The notes under the pieces were generated by a model. It did no database searches, was not told where the DNA came from, and was given only the letters and a program-made list of their open reading frames with translations. The position numbers and the translations under genes are program-made. Of a DNA stretch of 35,610 bases, positions 1-9,771 are shown one piece after another. Location: assembly GCA_001804565.1 (NCBI GenBank), contig MHAC01000055.1, positions 8,909-44,518 on the forward strand, written 5' to 3'. This DNA comes from Ignavibacteria bacterium GWF2_33_9 (lineage in GTDB: Bacteria; Bacteroidota; Ignavibacteria; Kapaibacteriales; UBA2268). Within the stretch, counting starts at the first letter, position 1, and each line of letters begins with the position of its first letter.

Positions 1-49
1 ATATTTTTTCATTTCTCTAATTTTCAGTCAGTTGATTTTTTTATCTCAA

Positions 50-754
50 TTATTTAACGATTCCAACATATAAATACGCCACTCCAAATGTTAATTTCCG
101 ATAATATGTTTTGGAAAATTGTCCAGTTGAATTCATTATATCCAGGAAATTTTCGGCAGCAGGGAATTTAGACGCAGTAACTGGTAAATATGTGTAAGCG
201 CTTTTATCGCTTGCAAAAAGTTTGCCAAGCTGAGGCATAATGTATTTGCTGTATATTTTATATGGAACTGCAAAAAGTCCATTTGGCTGCCCGAATTCCA
301 GAATTAATACTTTACCGCCCGGCTTAACAACTCTTGCAAGTTCAGAAACTCCTCTTTTAGGGTCATCAACATTGCGTATTCCGAAGGAAATTGAAGAAAT
401 ATCGAAAGTGTCACTTTCGTATTGCAAACTCATTACATCCGCAAATTCAAATTTAACAGCATTGCCGATTTTTTCATTTTTTTCATGTGCATAAATCATC
501 ATATCTTCGCAAAAATCTGTTCCAATAACCTGATTTGGTAATGTATCTGTAATTTTATTCAATCTTTCCCAAAATGCAAAAGCCAAATCACCGGTCCCGG
601 TAGCACAATCCAGAACTCTTTGTCCGGATTGAAGATTTGCTTCATTCACCGTTACTTTTCTCCAGCGATGATGAATCCCGAAGGATAGTATGGAATTCAT
701 TTTATCATAATTCCCCGAAATCGAGGCAAACATATTTCTTACTTCTTCACTCAT
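50..754 (-). CDS. ubiE: Demethylmenaquinone/ubiquinone methyltransferase (UbiE/MenG family)
   Basis: VRNMFASISGNYDKMNSILSFGIHHRWRK start, VLDCATGTGDLAF SAM motif, ISFGIRNVDD and ELARVVKPGGKVLILEFGQP motifs typical of UbiE. Confidence 0.95.
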   Translation of the reverse strand: MSEEVRNMFASISGNYDKMNSILSFGIHHRWRKVTVNEANLQSGQRVLDCATGTGDLAFAFWERLNKITDTLPNQVIGTDFCEDMMIYAHEKNEKIGNAVKFEFADVMSLQYESDTFDISSISFGIRNVDDPKRGVSELARVVKPGGKVLILEFGQPNGLFAVPYKIYSKYIMPQLGKLFASDKSAYTYLPVTASKFPAAENFLDIMNSTGQFSKTYYRKLTFGVAYLYVGIVK

Positions 755-767
755 ATTCTTATTTAAT

Positions 768-1535
768 TTATTTTTGCTTCATACATGGACAAATTTGCTG
801 ACGAATTGAATCAGGAATTGATATATCCGGAAATGGTTTAAATGTTTTTACTTGATTTTTTACTCCCTCGTAACCTTTATTCACTCCATCTGTATTTTGC
901 AGCCAGTATTGATAAGCCGATTCATTGCTGAATTTACAGAATTGCATTAATATTGCTGCAGAAACGTACCCTGATTGGTGCCATCCATTCCAACAATGCA
1001 GATAAATCGGTCCTTTTGCAGGATTATTTATTACATCCAACACATCCTGCATAATATTTCTCATATCCTTTCGTGCATTTCCGGAATTATTCAGATAATG
1101 CAAAGTATCGGATTTATCTTTGCTCACCCATAGCTTTTTGGCGTCTTTGTAATTCGTAGCATAAAGATAGTATACATCACTGAAACCTTCTGAAAGAAGA
1201 TGCTCAAGTCCGTCTTCAGGCAGTGGATTATGATTATCTCTTTTATTCAATTTATGGTAATAATTATTCGCCCCGCCACGATAGGCAATTCCATACAGGA
1301 TTGTTCTCATATTTCTTGTACCGTATAGTGCATCAAATCCATCACCATGATTATTAGTGATTTTTTCGTCTAAGCACTTTACTCCATAACGATCTTTGTA
1401 ATATTCAACCTTATCAGTTAGTGAGTTGAATTCCTTCGCATCATTTACTTTTGCAAAAGTGGAGATATCACATACAGACAAGAACAAAAGTAATACTGCA
1501 AAGTGAAAACAATATCTTATAATAATATTTTTCAT
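768..1535 (-). CDS. Secreted tyrosine/dual-specificity phosphatase-like protein with atypical P-loop
   Basis: N-terminal signal peptide; PIYLHCWNGWHQSGYVSAAIL resembles the HCX5R phosphatase loop but has Q at the Arg position. Confidence 0.6.
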   Translation of the reverse strand: MKNIIIRYCFHFAVLLLFLSVCDISTFAKVNDAKEFNSLTDKVEYYKDRYGVKCLDEKITNNHGDGFDALYGTRNMRTILYGIAYRGGANNYYHKLNKRDNHNPLPEDGLEHLLSEGFSDVYYLYATNYKDAKKLWVSKDKSDTLHYLNNSGNARKDMRNIMQDVLDVINNPAKGPIYLHCWNGWHQSGYVSAAILMQFCKFSNESAYQYWLQNTDGVNKGYEGVKNQVKTFKPFPDISIPDSIRQQICPCMKQK

Positions 1536-1624
1536 AAAAATTTACTTTTTATTTAGGAAACTGAAAATTAATTCAAAGTTTTTTGATAATTTTGAAATTA
1601 ATTTAAAACAAAATTAGGTATAAA

Positions 1625-4030
1625 ATGCTTAAAAATACATTTACTATTTTACTTGTATTGTTTTTTGCATTTCAATTAAGAGCTGAAATGTTTTCAGGTA
1701 AAGTTGTTTCTGATGAAAATCAGGCTCCTCTAAAAAACGTAAAAGTGTTTGTGGAAGAACTTAAATCTACATTTGAAACAAATTCTGAAGGGCTTTTTGA
1801 ATTCGACGTGCAAAATTTTAAATCAATAAATTTAGTTATTACAGCACTTAAATATCAAACCAAAAAAATTGCTTTCCAAAGTTCAGACTTTCAACAAACA
1901 AATTTAATTTCACTATCACCGAAACTTTATCTTTTCGATGATGTGGTTATTTACAGTGCAACTCGTCAACCACAAAAGATTACTGAATCACCTGCTGCTG
2001 TTTACCATCAGTCTCCTGACGAAATACGAATCAGTTCACGTACAGGACAAATTGCACAAGTATTTCAGGAATATGCCGGAGTTGATGTGCTGCAAAGCGG
2101 TGCTTCCGATTTCATCGTCAATTCCCGTGGATTTAATGGTGGGCTGAACAGACGTGTATTGGTTTTGCAAGATGGACGTGAAACCTCAATGCCTCTTCTA
2201 GGTGCTCAGGAATGGAATTCTTTTTCAGTACCTTTGGATGAATTTGCTCGTGTGGAATTTGTGAGAGGTCCTGCTGCTTCACTTTATGGTGCCAATGCTT
2301 ACAATGGTGTTTTAAATCTTACTTCCTTTGCTCCAAAAGATGTGCTTGGACCAAAAGCAAGTGTTCTTTTTGGTGACTTTAAAACTCTGCGTTTGGATAC
2401 ACGATTTGCACAGCAATTCGGGAAATTGTCCTATAAATTTACTCTTGGTCATTCTGAAAGACTTAATTGGTCTAAATCCAGAAATACACCTGCTGAACTC
2501 GAATATGCAGGTTTGCCGCTGGAAAAGAAAATCCTGGAGGAAAGCGATAGAATGACTACCGCAAATTACGGGACTTTCCGTTTGGATTATGATATTAAAT
2601 CCGACTTGATTGCAACTGCTGAAGCCGGATATTCCAGAAATAAAAATGAAATGTTCGTTTTCGGATTAGGCAGAACTTTCGTGAAAGATGTAGAACGTCC
2701 TTATGCACGACTTGCTCTAAATTCACCTAATTTCCATTTCCAGGCAAGTTATATGAAACGTTCTGTGCCTGACACTATGTGGTTGATGGTTCCGGGTGCA
2801 CCTCTTCTCGATAATTCTGATGACTTGTTTTTGGAAGCTCAGTATAATTTCCAATTGAATGATAATGTAGGATTCATTTTTGGCGGAAGTCAGGATTTCC
2901 AAAGAATTCGAACTTCAGGCACATCAATTCCTGATGACGTAAATGCTTCTTATACAGGTGTTTACGGTCAATTTGATTATAAGATATTGCATAATCTGGA
3001 ATTTGTAACTTCTGCAAGAGTTGATTTGGCAAGCATTCACGAAACTCAGTTTTCTCCGAGAGTAGCTTTTGTCTATCATCCGGCAACTAATCAAAAATTC
3101 AGAATTTCAGTTGGCCGTTCTTTCCAAAGACCAAATTATTCCGAACTTTACAGAGTAACCCCTGATGCTCCTGCTTTTGATAAATACATCGGTGCACCTG
3201 TGAATTTCGCTGCTTTACAGCAGAAAGTGAATGATACACTTGCTGCAATTACCGGCACTAATCCAAATCTGAATTTCGGACTGAGTGCTTTCAATGCAAA
3301 GGCTATCGGAAATGAAAAATTACAGGTTGAAAAAAATCTTGGATTTGAACTTGGTTATGAAGGTATTTACTTCGAAAGATTCCGTTTATCGGCAGATGTA
3401 TATTATAATCAATTGAGTGATTTTATCACGAACTTTTTGCCGGCTGTCAATTCCGATATTCCACAGTGGAATCCTAATTTGCCTGCAAATCTGCAGCAAT
3501 ATCAGGCATTGGTGAAAGAAATTCTAACAAGCAAACTCACCGCAAGAGATATTGCCCGTTTGTCAGATTATAAGGGTGTTCCAACTTTTATTGTATCAAA
3601 TACTAATGTTGGCGAAGTGGATCAATGGGGTGTTGAATTGAATATGGAATATTATTTCTCAAGAGAATTCCATTTTGATTTCGGCTATTCACATTATGAT
3701 TTCAATATTGTTAAAGCTGATGCGAATCAGGAATTACTGCCTAATACTTCACCGAATAAATATAGAATTGCGGCTAATTACGAAAAAGCTAAAGTTTTCG
3801 ATGCTCAAATTAGTTTCGATTATACTCAAGGGTATGATTGGCTTGCGGGTACTTATGTAGGTTATGTGCCTGATTACGGAGTACTTAATTTCACTGCAGG
3901 ATATTACCTTGCAGATAATCTCGAATTATCTGTTAATGTATATAATGCTCTAAACAGAAAACATTATGAAATCTTCGGTGGAACTTATATCCCAAGATAT
4001 ACTACCTTCAGATTAAATTTTGTTTTGTAA
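1625..4030 (+). CDS. TonB-dependent outer-membrane receptor with N-terminal carboxypeptidase-regulatory-like domain
   Basis: Signal peptide, CarboxypepD_reg-like repeat (SGKVVSDENQAPLKNVKVFVEE), plug domain (VFQEYAGVDVLQSGASDFIVNSRGFNGGLNRRVLVLQDGRE, VEFVRGPAASLYGANAYNGVLNL), C-terminal beta-barrel ending in F-V-L. Confidence 0.92.
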   Translation: MLKNTFTILLVLFFAFQLRAEMFSGKVVSDENQAPLKNVKVFVEELKSTFETNSEGLFEFDVQNFKSINLVITALKYQTKKIAFQSSDFQQTNLISLSPKLYLFDDVVIYSATRQPQKITESPAAVYHQSPDEIRISSRTGQIAQVFQEYAGVDVLQSGASDFIVNSRGFNGGLNRRVLVLQDGRETSMPLLGAQEWNSFSVPLDEFARVEFVRGPAASLYGANAYNGVLNLTSFAPKDVLGPKASVLFGDFKTLRLDTRFAQQFGKLSYKFTLGHSERLNWSKSRNTPAELEYAGLPLEKKILEESDRMTTANYGTFRLDYDIKSDLIATAEAGYSRNKNEMFVFGLGRTFVKDVERPYARLALNSPNFHFQASYMKRSVPDTMWLMVPGAPLLDNSDDLFLEAQYNFQLNDNVGFIFGGSQDFQRIRTSGTSIPDDVNASYTGVYGQFDYKILHNLEFVTSARVDLASIHETQFSPRVAFVYHPATNQKFRISVGRSFQRPNYSELYRVTPDAPAFDKYIGAPVNFAALQQKVNDTLAAITGTNPNLNFGLSAFNAKAIGNEKLQVEKNLGFELGYEGIYFERFRLSADVYYNQLSDFITNFLPAVNSDIPQWNPNLPANLQQYQALVKEILTSKLTARDIARLSDYKGVPTFIVSNTNVGEVDQWGVELNMEYYFSREFHFDFGYSHYDFNIVKADANQELLPNTSPNKYRIAANYEKAKVFDAQISFDYTQGYDWLAGTYVGYVPDYGVLNFTAGYYLADNLELSVNVYNALNRKHYEIFGGTYIPRYTTFRLNFVL

Positions 4031-4052
4031 AAAAATATCAATAAATACTCAA

Positions 4053-4078
4053 GAGGCGGGATTTCCCGCCTTTTTTTT
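4053..4078 (+). terminator. Rho-independent terminator after TonB receptor
   Basis: AGGCGGGATTTCCCGCCT stem followed by T8. Confidence 0.85.
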
Positions 4079-4087
4079 ATGACAATG

Positions 4088-4250
4088 TGATGGTGCAAGG
4101 GAACGCAGTCCCTGTCATTCTGAGCGAAGCGAAAATTCCTAGTAATCGGCTGTTCCATTCAAAATTCAAAATTTTCTTAATTCCTTTTTAATTTGTAATT
4201 ATTCGACATTATTTTTGTAATTTTAAAGTAATTTAAAAAGCAATTGCGTG
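4088..4250. repeat. 163-bp direct repeat, copy 1 (upstream of Fic gene)
   Basis: Aligns without indels to 5511-5673; I count 7 mismatches in 163 bp. Confidence 0.9.
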
Positions 4251-4352
4251 TATAAATGAGTTCATCAAGATTCGCTTCGCTCATCTTGAAAGTTGATATA
4301 AAATTGTAAATTTACTACTTTTAAAAGAAAAGACTTAAGACAAAATCTGAAA

Positions 4353-5372
4353 ATGGATAATTTTGAAGAATATTTACGGCAAGGTGAACCAAACAAAGCA
4401 GAAAAAGCTAAAGTTTGGAAAACCGCTATCGGATTGCAACTAGTTGATGGATTAATAACTTCTGATTATTTGATAGCAACTGCCAAAAAGAATATTGAAG
4501 GCGATATTACCATTGATAAAGTAAAAAAGTTAATTGACAGTTATTATAAACAACATCCTCTAAAAGATACCGAAAACCGCACCGAAGAAGCAGACAAAGT
4601 ATCAGCACAGATTGCTGAAATATTAAGCGAGCAAACCTTTACATTTTCACCTGCCGAATATCTTACCATTCATCGCAGGTTGTTTCAAGGTGTTTACAGC
4701 GATGCAGGCAAAATACGTGATTATAACATTACAAAACAAGAATGGGTTTTAAACGGTGAAACGGTTTTATATGCGAGTGCCGAAAGTTTGAGAGCTACTT
4801 TAGATTACGATTTCGAGCAAGAGAAAAAATTTAACTACAAAGGTTTAAGCCCACTAGAAATTATAGAACACTTAGCACATTTTATTAGCGACTTGTGGCA
4901 GATTCACATATTTGGCGAGGGCAACACACGGACAACTGCAATTTTTTTAATAAAATATCTACGAAAACTTGGTGTTAAAGAGGTAAATAATAACTTATTT
5001 GCTGAACATTCTTGGTATTTCCGAAATGCACTTGTGCGAGCAAACTACGAAGATTTATCTAAGGGTATCCACAAAACAAAAAGGCATCTTATTCACTTTC
5101 TCGCAAATTTATTGCTGGGAGAAAATCATTTGCTTATAAATCGAGAATTGCATATTCAATCCATTGACACTGTAAAAGTTGATAATGACACTGTAATTGA
5201 CACTGTATTTTATTTGATAAAGCAAAATAATAAAATAATAGCCGCTGAAATTAGCGAAAGATTAAAGATAAGTTTGAGCACAGTAAAACGGAAAATAAAA
5301 GAACTTAAAGCTAGTGGAAAAATTGAACGCATAGGAAGCGATAAAACAGGCTATTGGAAAATTATTTCGTGA
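4353..5372 (+). CDS. Fic family protein with N-terminal VbhA-antitoxin-like segment and C-terminal HTH
   Basis: Fic motif HIFGEGNTRTTAIFLIKYLRKLG; N-terminal GLQLVDGLITSDYLIATAKKNIEGDIT resembles VbhA-like domains; C-terminal IIAAEISERLKISLSTVKRKIKELKASGKIERIG winged HTH. Confidence 0.9.
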   Translation: MDNFEEYLRQGEPNKAEKAKVWKTAIGLQLVDGLITSDYLIATAKKNIEGDITIDKVKKLIDSYYKQHPLKDTENRTEEADKVSAQIAEILSEQTFTFSPAEYLTIHRRLFQGVYSDAGKIRDYNITKQEWVLNGETVLYASAESLRATLDYDFEQEKKFNYKGLSPLEIIEHLAHFISDLWQIHIFGEGNTRTTAIFLIKYLRKLGVKEVNNNLFAEHSWYFRNALVRANYEDLSKGIHKTKRHLIHFLANLLLGENHLLINRELHIQSIDTVKVDNDTVIDTVFYLIKQNNKIIAAEISERLKISLSTVKRKIKELKASGKIERIGSDKTGYWKIIS

Positions 5373-5510
5373 TGAAATCACACCACACACTTATGCAATA
5401 CAAAAGACCTTGCCGCAAGAATAATTATTGAAATACATAATTCTGTTTGTTAGTATTAATATTCTTGAAAATCAAAGCCAAACTTGTGATTTGAAACCAT
5501 TTGAAGATGT

Positions 5511-5673
5511 TGATGGTGCAAGCGAACAAAATCCCTGTCATTCTGAGCGAAGCGAAAATTCCTAGTAATCAGCTGTTCCATTCAAAATTCAAAATTTTCT
5601 TAATTCATTTTTAATTTGTAATTATTCGACATTATTTTTGTAATTTGAAAGTAATTTAAAAAGCAATTGCGTG
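5511..5673. repeat. 163-bp direct repeat, copy 2 (between Fic gene and RMS gene)
   Basis: Same sequence and orientation as 4088-4250, about 96% identical by eye. Confidence 0.9.
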
Positions 5674-5725
5674 AATAATTGTGCTGTGCGTTAGTGTAAA
5701 AAGCCAACCGCAGACAGACGACAAT

Positions 5726-8700
5726 ATGAAATTGAAGAAAACGGAAATAAAAGAACTGATTACCCTTCTTGGCTTTAAACAGCAAGACGGAGAAAAGGAC
5801 ATTTATTACAAGACTTATAAAAAGCACAAGGACTACATTCTCAAAGTAAATTTTGAGAAAGAAAATATTGAATACGGAACCAAAATTAAACTTGGCGACC
5901 TGACGACCAGCAACTTTGAAAACAGCGAAAATTTTGTTGTGTTGGAGTGTGTGGACAGAGTTTTAGAAAAAGGTTATCCGCCTGACAGACTTTCATTGGA
6001 ACACAAGTGGCCAATGGGAAGAAAAGAAAAAGGCAAGTTGGACATTTTAATCACTGACAAGGAAGACAAAGCCTATTTGATGATTGAGTGCAAAACTTGG
6101 GGCGGTGAATACGAGAACGAGAAAAAGAAAATGCAGCGTGACGGTGGACAGCTTTTTTCTTATTTCCAACAAGACAAAGCAGCCCAATACTTATGCCTTT
6201 ACGCTTCACGACTTAACAAAGGAGCAATTGAATATGTAAACGACATTGTTCAAGTGGACGAGCAATGGGCAACATTGAGCAACCAAAAAGAAATTTTTGA
6301 CCATTGGAATAAAAACTACAAAGACAACGGAATTTTTGAAGATTGGGCAAACGCCTATGATGTAGAAATAAAAGCACTTACAAGGGGCAGACTAAAAGAA
6401 CTGACCGAAGAAGATAGCGGACGAATTTTTAATCAGTTTGCGGAAATCCTACGCCACAATGTTGTTTCAGACAAGCCAAACGCTTTCAACAAAATTTTCA
6501 ATTTATTCCTTTGCAAAATCGTAGACGAAGATCGCAAACCAGACGAAGAATTAAAATTTCAATGGTTAGAGACCGATAATGACGAAGATTTGCAAAAACG
6601 GCTTTCAGACCTTTACAAACAAGGAATGAAAGAGTATTTAACCAAAGACGTTACCGATTACAACGACAAAGAAGTTGAAGACAAACTCTATGCTCTTGAT
6701 GCAGCAGTTAGAGACCAAATCAGGGAAATGTTTACCAAAGTACGTTTGCACAAAAACAACGAGTTTGCGTTCAAAGAAGTATTTGACGAAAAATCATTCA
6801 GAGAAAATGCAATAGTAGTTCGTGAAGTAGTTGAATTGCTTCAACCTTATCAAATTCGTTACGGACACAAACAACAATTTTTAGGCGACTTCTTTGAATT
6901 GCTTTTAAGCACAGGTATCAAGCAAGAAGCAGGTCAATTTTTTACACCTGTTCCAGTTGCCAAGTTTATTATTTCGTCTTTGCCAATTCGTGAACTCATT
7001 GAAAAGAAAATCCAAAATGACGAAACGAACTTTTTGCCTTACATAATTGACTATGCAGCAGGAAGCGGGCATTTCTTGACCGAAGCAATGGACGAAGTGC
7101 AAAATATTATTGAAAGCATTGACCCAAGCAAACAAAAACCCTCTGTAAATTCAAAACTCAAAAGTTGGAAAGAAAGCTCATTTGATTGGGCTTACGATTA
7201 TGTTTATGGCGTTGAAGCCGATTACCGATTAGTAAAAACAGCAAAAGTAAGTTGCTTCTTAAATGGTGACGGTTTGGCAAATGTTATTCACGCTGACGGC
7301 TTAGACCATTTTCAAAAAAGCATTGACTACAAAGGCAAACTAAAAGAAGTTAGTGCAGACGACACCAAAGACAACGGACAGTTTGATATTTTGGTGGCAA
7401 ACCCACCCTATTCGGTTTCAGCTTTCAAAAACACATTGAAAAACGGTGATGAAAGTTTTGAACTCTTTAACCGATTAACTGATGACAGCAGCGAAATTGA
7501 ATGTTTGTTTATTGAACGCACCAAACAGCTTTTAAAAGTTGGTGGTTGGGCAGGTGTGATTTTGCCAAGTTCAATTTTGAGTAATTCAGGCATTTACACA
7601 GATGCAAGAGAAATAATACTCAAATACTTTGACCTAAAAGCCATTACCGAGTTTGGCTCAAATACATTTATGGCAACAGGCACAAACACAGTTACACTGT
7701 TTTTGGAACGCAAACCGAACAACGATTGGAAAAAGATTGAAAACGCTATAAAAAACTTCTTTGACAAACCGAAAGAAGCAACTGTAAACGGCATTGAAAA
7801 AGCATTTAGCAAATATGTTTCAACCGTATTTGAAGGCTTAGAACTTGCCGACTACATTTCGTTGGTAAGCAAGAAACCAAATGAAAACATACAGAAACAA
7901 GAACTTTACAACGACTATAAAACTTGGTTTGCTTCACTCACCGAAGTAAAACAACTGAAAGAAAAGAAAGCATTTAAAGACAAAACCAAAGCAGAGCAGC
8001 AAGCCGAGTTGGATAAACTTTTCTATGAAAAGGTATTTGCCAAAGAGCAAGACAAAATGCTTTACTACTTTTTGGTTTACCCACAGCAAACTGTTTTAAT
8101 CAAGGTTGGTGAGAAACAAGCAGAGAAAGATTTTATCGGTTACGAGTTTAGCAGTCGCAGGGGACACGAAGGAATAAAAATGTATCGTGATGAAAACGGG
8201 AAATCCACAACCAAACTTTATGACGAAGAAAATCCTTTGAACTCCGAAAAGGCGAATAGCTATGTTTACCGCTCATTTTTAGGTAAGAAATTCATTATAG
8301 AAAAGCCTTTAGCAGAAAACATTAGCAAAATAGACACATTAGATTTGATTGATTTTACCAAGCTGGCATTTGAAAAATCCGTGTCTTTAAATGCTAAAAA
8401 AAAAGTTCAACTAAAATCTAAATGGGAACTAATTCCAATAGGGAAAATATGTGAAACAGGTTCAGGTGGAACGCCTTTAACTACCAATCAAGAGTATTAC
8501 AGAAATGGAACTATTCCTTGGGTGAATAGCGGTGAAGTTAGAAATGGAATTATATATGATACGGAAAATAAGATAACAAAAATTGGTTTAGAAAATTCGT
8601 CAGCAAAATTGTTTCCTAAAAACACTGTGTTGGTTGCAATGTATGGAGCAACAACTGGTCAAGTTGGAATTTTAGGGATTGAAGCCTCAACAAATCAAGC

Positions 8701-9493
8701 AGTCTGTGGAATTTTACCATCTGAAAAGATAAACTCATTTTATTTGTATCATTTTCTATCAACTCAACTAGATAACTTTTTAAATCTTAGAAGTGGTGTT
8801 GCTCGTCTTAATATTTCACAAGACATAATTAAGTCTTTCAAAATCCCACTTCCACCAAAACTCATTCAAGAAAAGATAATCAAGGAAATTTCAGCTGTTG
8901 AGCAGAGAGAGAAAGCAGGAAGAGAGAAAACGGAGAAACTAAAAAAACAAATTGACGAACTTTTTGCTTCTGAAAATTTAAAAGGTGCAACCAAAAAACT
9001 TGAAGAAGTTTGTGAAATGAAAGCAGGTAAGTTCAAATCACCTTCTAACATTTTACCAAACAATGTCGAAGAACTTTATCCTTGCTACGGTGGCAACGGT
9101 TTCAGGGGCTACACCAAAACATTCACTCATATTGGCAAATATCCATTGGTTGGCAGACAAGGTGCTTTATGTGGCAATGTTCATTTAGTTGACGGACAAT
9201 TTCACGCTACAGAACACGCCTTAGTCGTGACTGCTTTGAAAGATATTAATGTTGATTGGCTTTACTACTTGCTAAAAAGTATGAACCTTAACAAATATGC
9301 GACAGGGACAGCACAACCAGGACTTTCAGTAAAGAACATAAATCCTTTGCCAGTAAAAGTTCCGACACTCAAAGACCAAGAAAAACTGATTGACAAAATC
9401 AAGAAACTTGAAACAGAAATCAAAGCCATAGAAGCGGACTTAGCCAACATAGACAACGAGAAAGAACAGATATTGAAAAAACATTTAGAATGA
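5726..9493 (+). CDS. Single-chain restriction-modification-specificity protein (nuclease + N6-adenine methylase + HsdS-like two-TRD region; type IIG-like)
   Basis: N-terminal LDILITDKEDKAYLMIECK (PD-(D/E)xK-like), DYAAGSGHFLTEAM SAM motif, ILVANPPYSVSAF catalytic NPPY, two C-terminal HsdS-type segments (WELIPIGKICETGSGGTP...; LEEVCEMKAGKFKSPS...YGGNGFRGYTKTF). ORF track opens at 5681; ATG at 5726 (MKLKKTEIKEL) looks the more likely start. Confidence 0.88.
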   Translation: MKLKKTEIKELITLLGFKQQDGEKDIYYKTYKKHKDYILKVNFEKENIEYGTKIKLGDLTTSNFENSENFVVLECVDRVLEKGYPPDRLSLEHKWPMGRKEKGKLDILITDKEDKAYLMIECKTWGGEYENEKKKMQRDGGQLFSYFQQDKAAQYLCLYASRLNKGAIEYVNDIVQVDEQWATLSNQKEIFDHWNKNYKDNGIFEDWANAYDVEIKALTRGRLKELTEEDSGRIFNQFAEILRHNVVSDKPNAFNKIFNLFLCKIVDEDRKPDEELKFQWLETDNDEDLQKRLSDLYKQGMKEYLTKDVTDYNDKEVEDKLYALDAAVRDQIREMFTKVRLHKNNEFAFKEVFDEKSFRENAIVVREVVELLQPYQIRYGHKQQFLGDFFELLLSTGIKQEAGQFFTPVPVAKFIISSLPIRELIEKKIQNDETNFLPYIIDYAAGSGHFLTEAMDEVQNIIESIDPSKQKPSVNSKLKSWKESSFDWAYDYVYGVEADYRLVKTAKVSCFLNGDGLANVIHADGLDHFQKSIDYKGKLKEVSADDTKDNGQFDILVANPPYSVSAFKNTLKNGDESFELFNRLTDDSSEIECLFIERTKQLLKVGGWAGVILPSSILSNSGIYTDAREIILKYFDLKAITEFGSNTFMATGTNTVTLFLERKPNNDWKKIENAIKNFFDKPKEATVNGIEKAFSKYVSTVFEGLELADYISLVSKKPNENIQKQELYNDYKTWFASLTEVKQLKEKKAFKDKTKAEQQAELDKLFYEKVFAKEQDKMLYYFLVYPQQTVLIKVGEKQAEKDFIGYEFSSRRGHEGIKMYRDENGKSTTKLYDEENPLNSEKANSYVYRSFLGKKFIIEKPLAENISKIDTLDLIDFTKLAFEKSVSLNAKKKVQLKSKWELIPIGKICETGSGGTPLTTNQEYYRNGTIPWVNSGEVRNGIIYDTENKITKIGLENSSAKLFPKNTVLVAMYGATTGQVGILGIEASTNQAVCGILPSEKINSFYLYHFLSTQLDNFLNLRSGVARLNISQDIIKSFKIPLPPKLIQEKIIKEISAVEQREKAGREKTEKLKKQIDELFASENLKGATKKLEEVCEMKAGKFKSPSNILPNNVEELYPCYGGNGFRGYTKTFTHIGKYPLVGRQGALCGNVHLVDGQFHATEHALVVTALKDINVDWLYYLLKSMNLNKYATGTAQPGLSVKNINPLPVKVPTLKDQEKLIDKIKKLETEIKAIEADLANIDNEKEQILKKHLE

Positions 9494-9703
9494 CACAAGC
9501 CCTCGCTTCACAGCCACACACATTAACATACCTCAACCTTTATAGTTCTTTAAAAATGCAGTCACATATGATAGAATTATATAAGAAATGAACACTCTTG
9601 CGTGTTCCAAACAAAAATCAGGGCAATTCATAAATAGCACTTACGAATGCACATTCCTCAATTTCCTTCAGGTGTTTATCTTATTCAAAGTTGAAAAAAA
9701 TGC

Positions 9704-9739
9704 AGAGGCAGGGTTACCCTTTTTGGTTACCCTGTCTCT
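9704..9739. repeat. Imperfect inverted repeat between convergent genes
   Basis: AGAGGCAGGGTTACCctttttGGTTACCCTGTCTCT, 15-nt arms with two mismatches. Confidence 0.6.
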
Positions 9740-9771
9740 ACGAATTTACATTTTTAGATGCGATATTCAAT

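Noticed and set aside
5674-5725. Integron attC-like site before the RMS gene (GTGCTGTGCGTTAGTGT...)
   Set aside because: Only a partial GTTA core without a convincing paired R''/L'' arrangement and no integrase; insufficient support.
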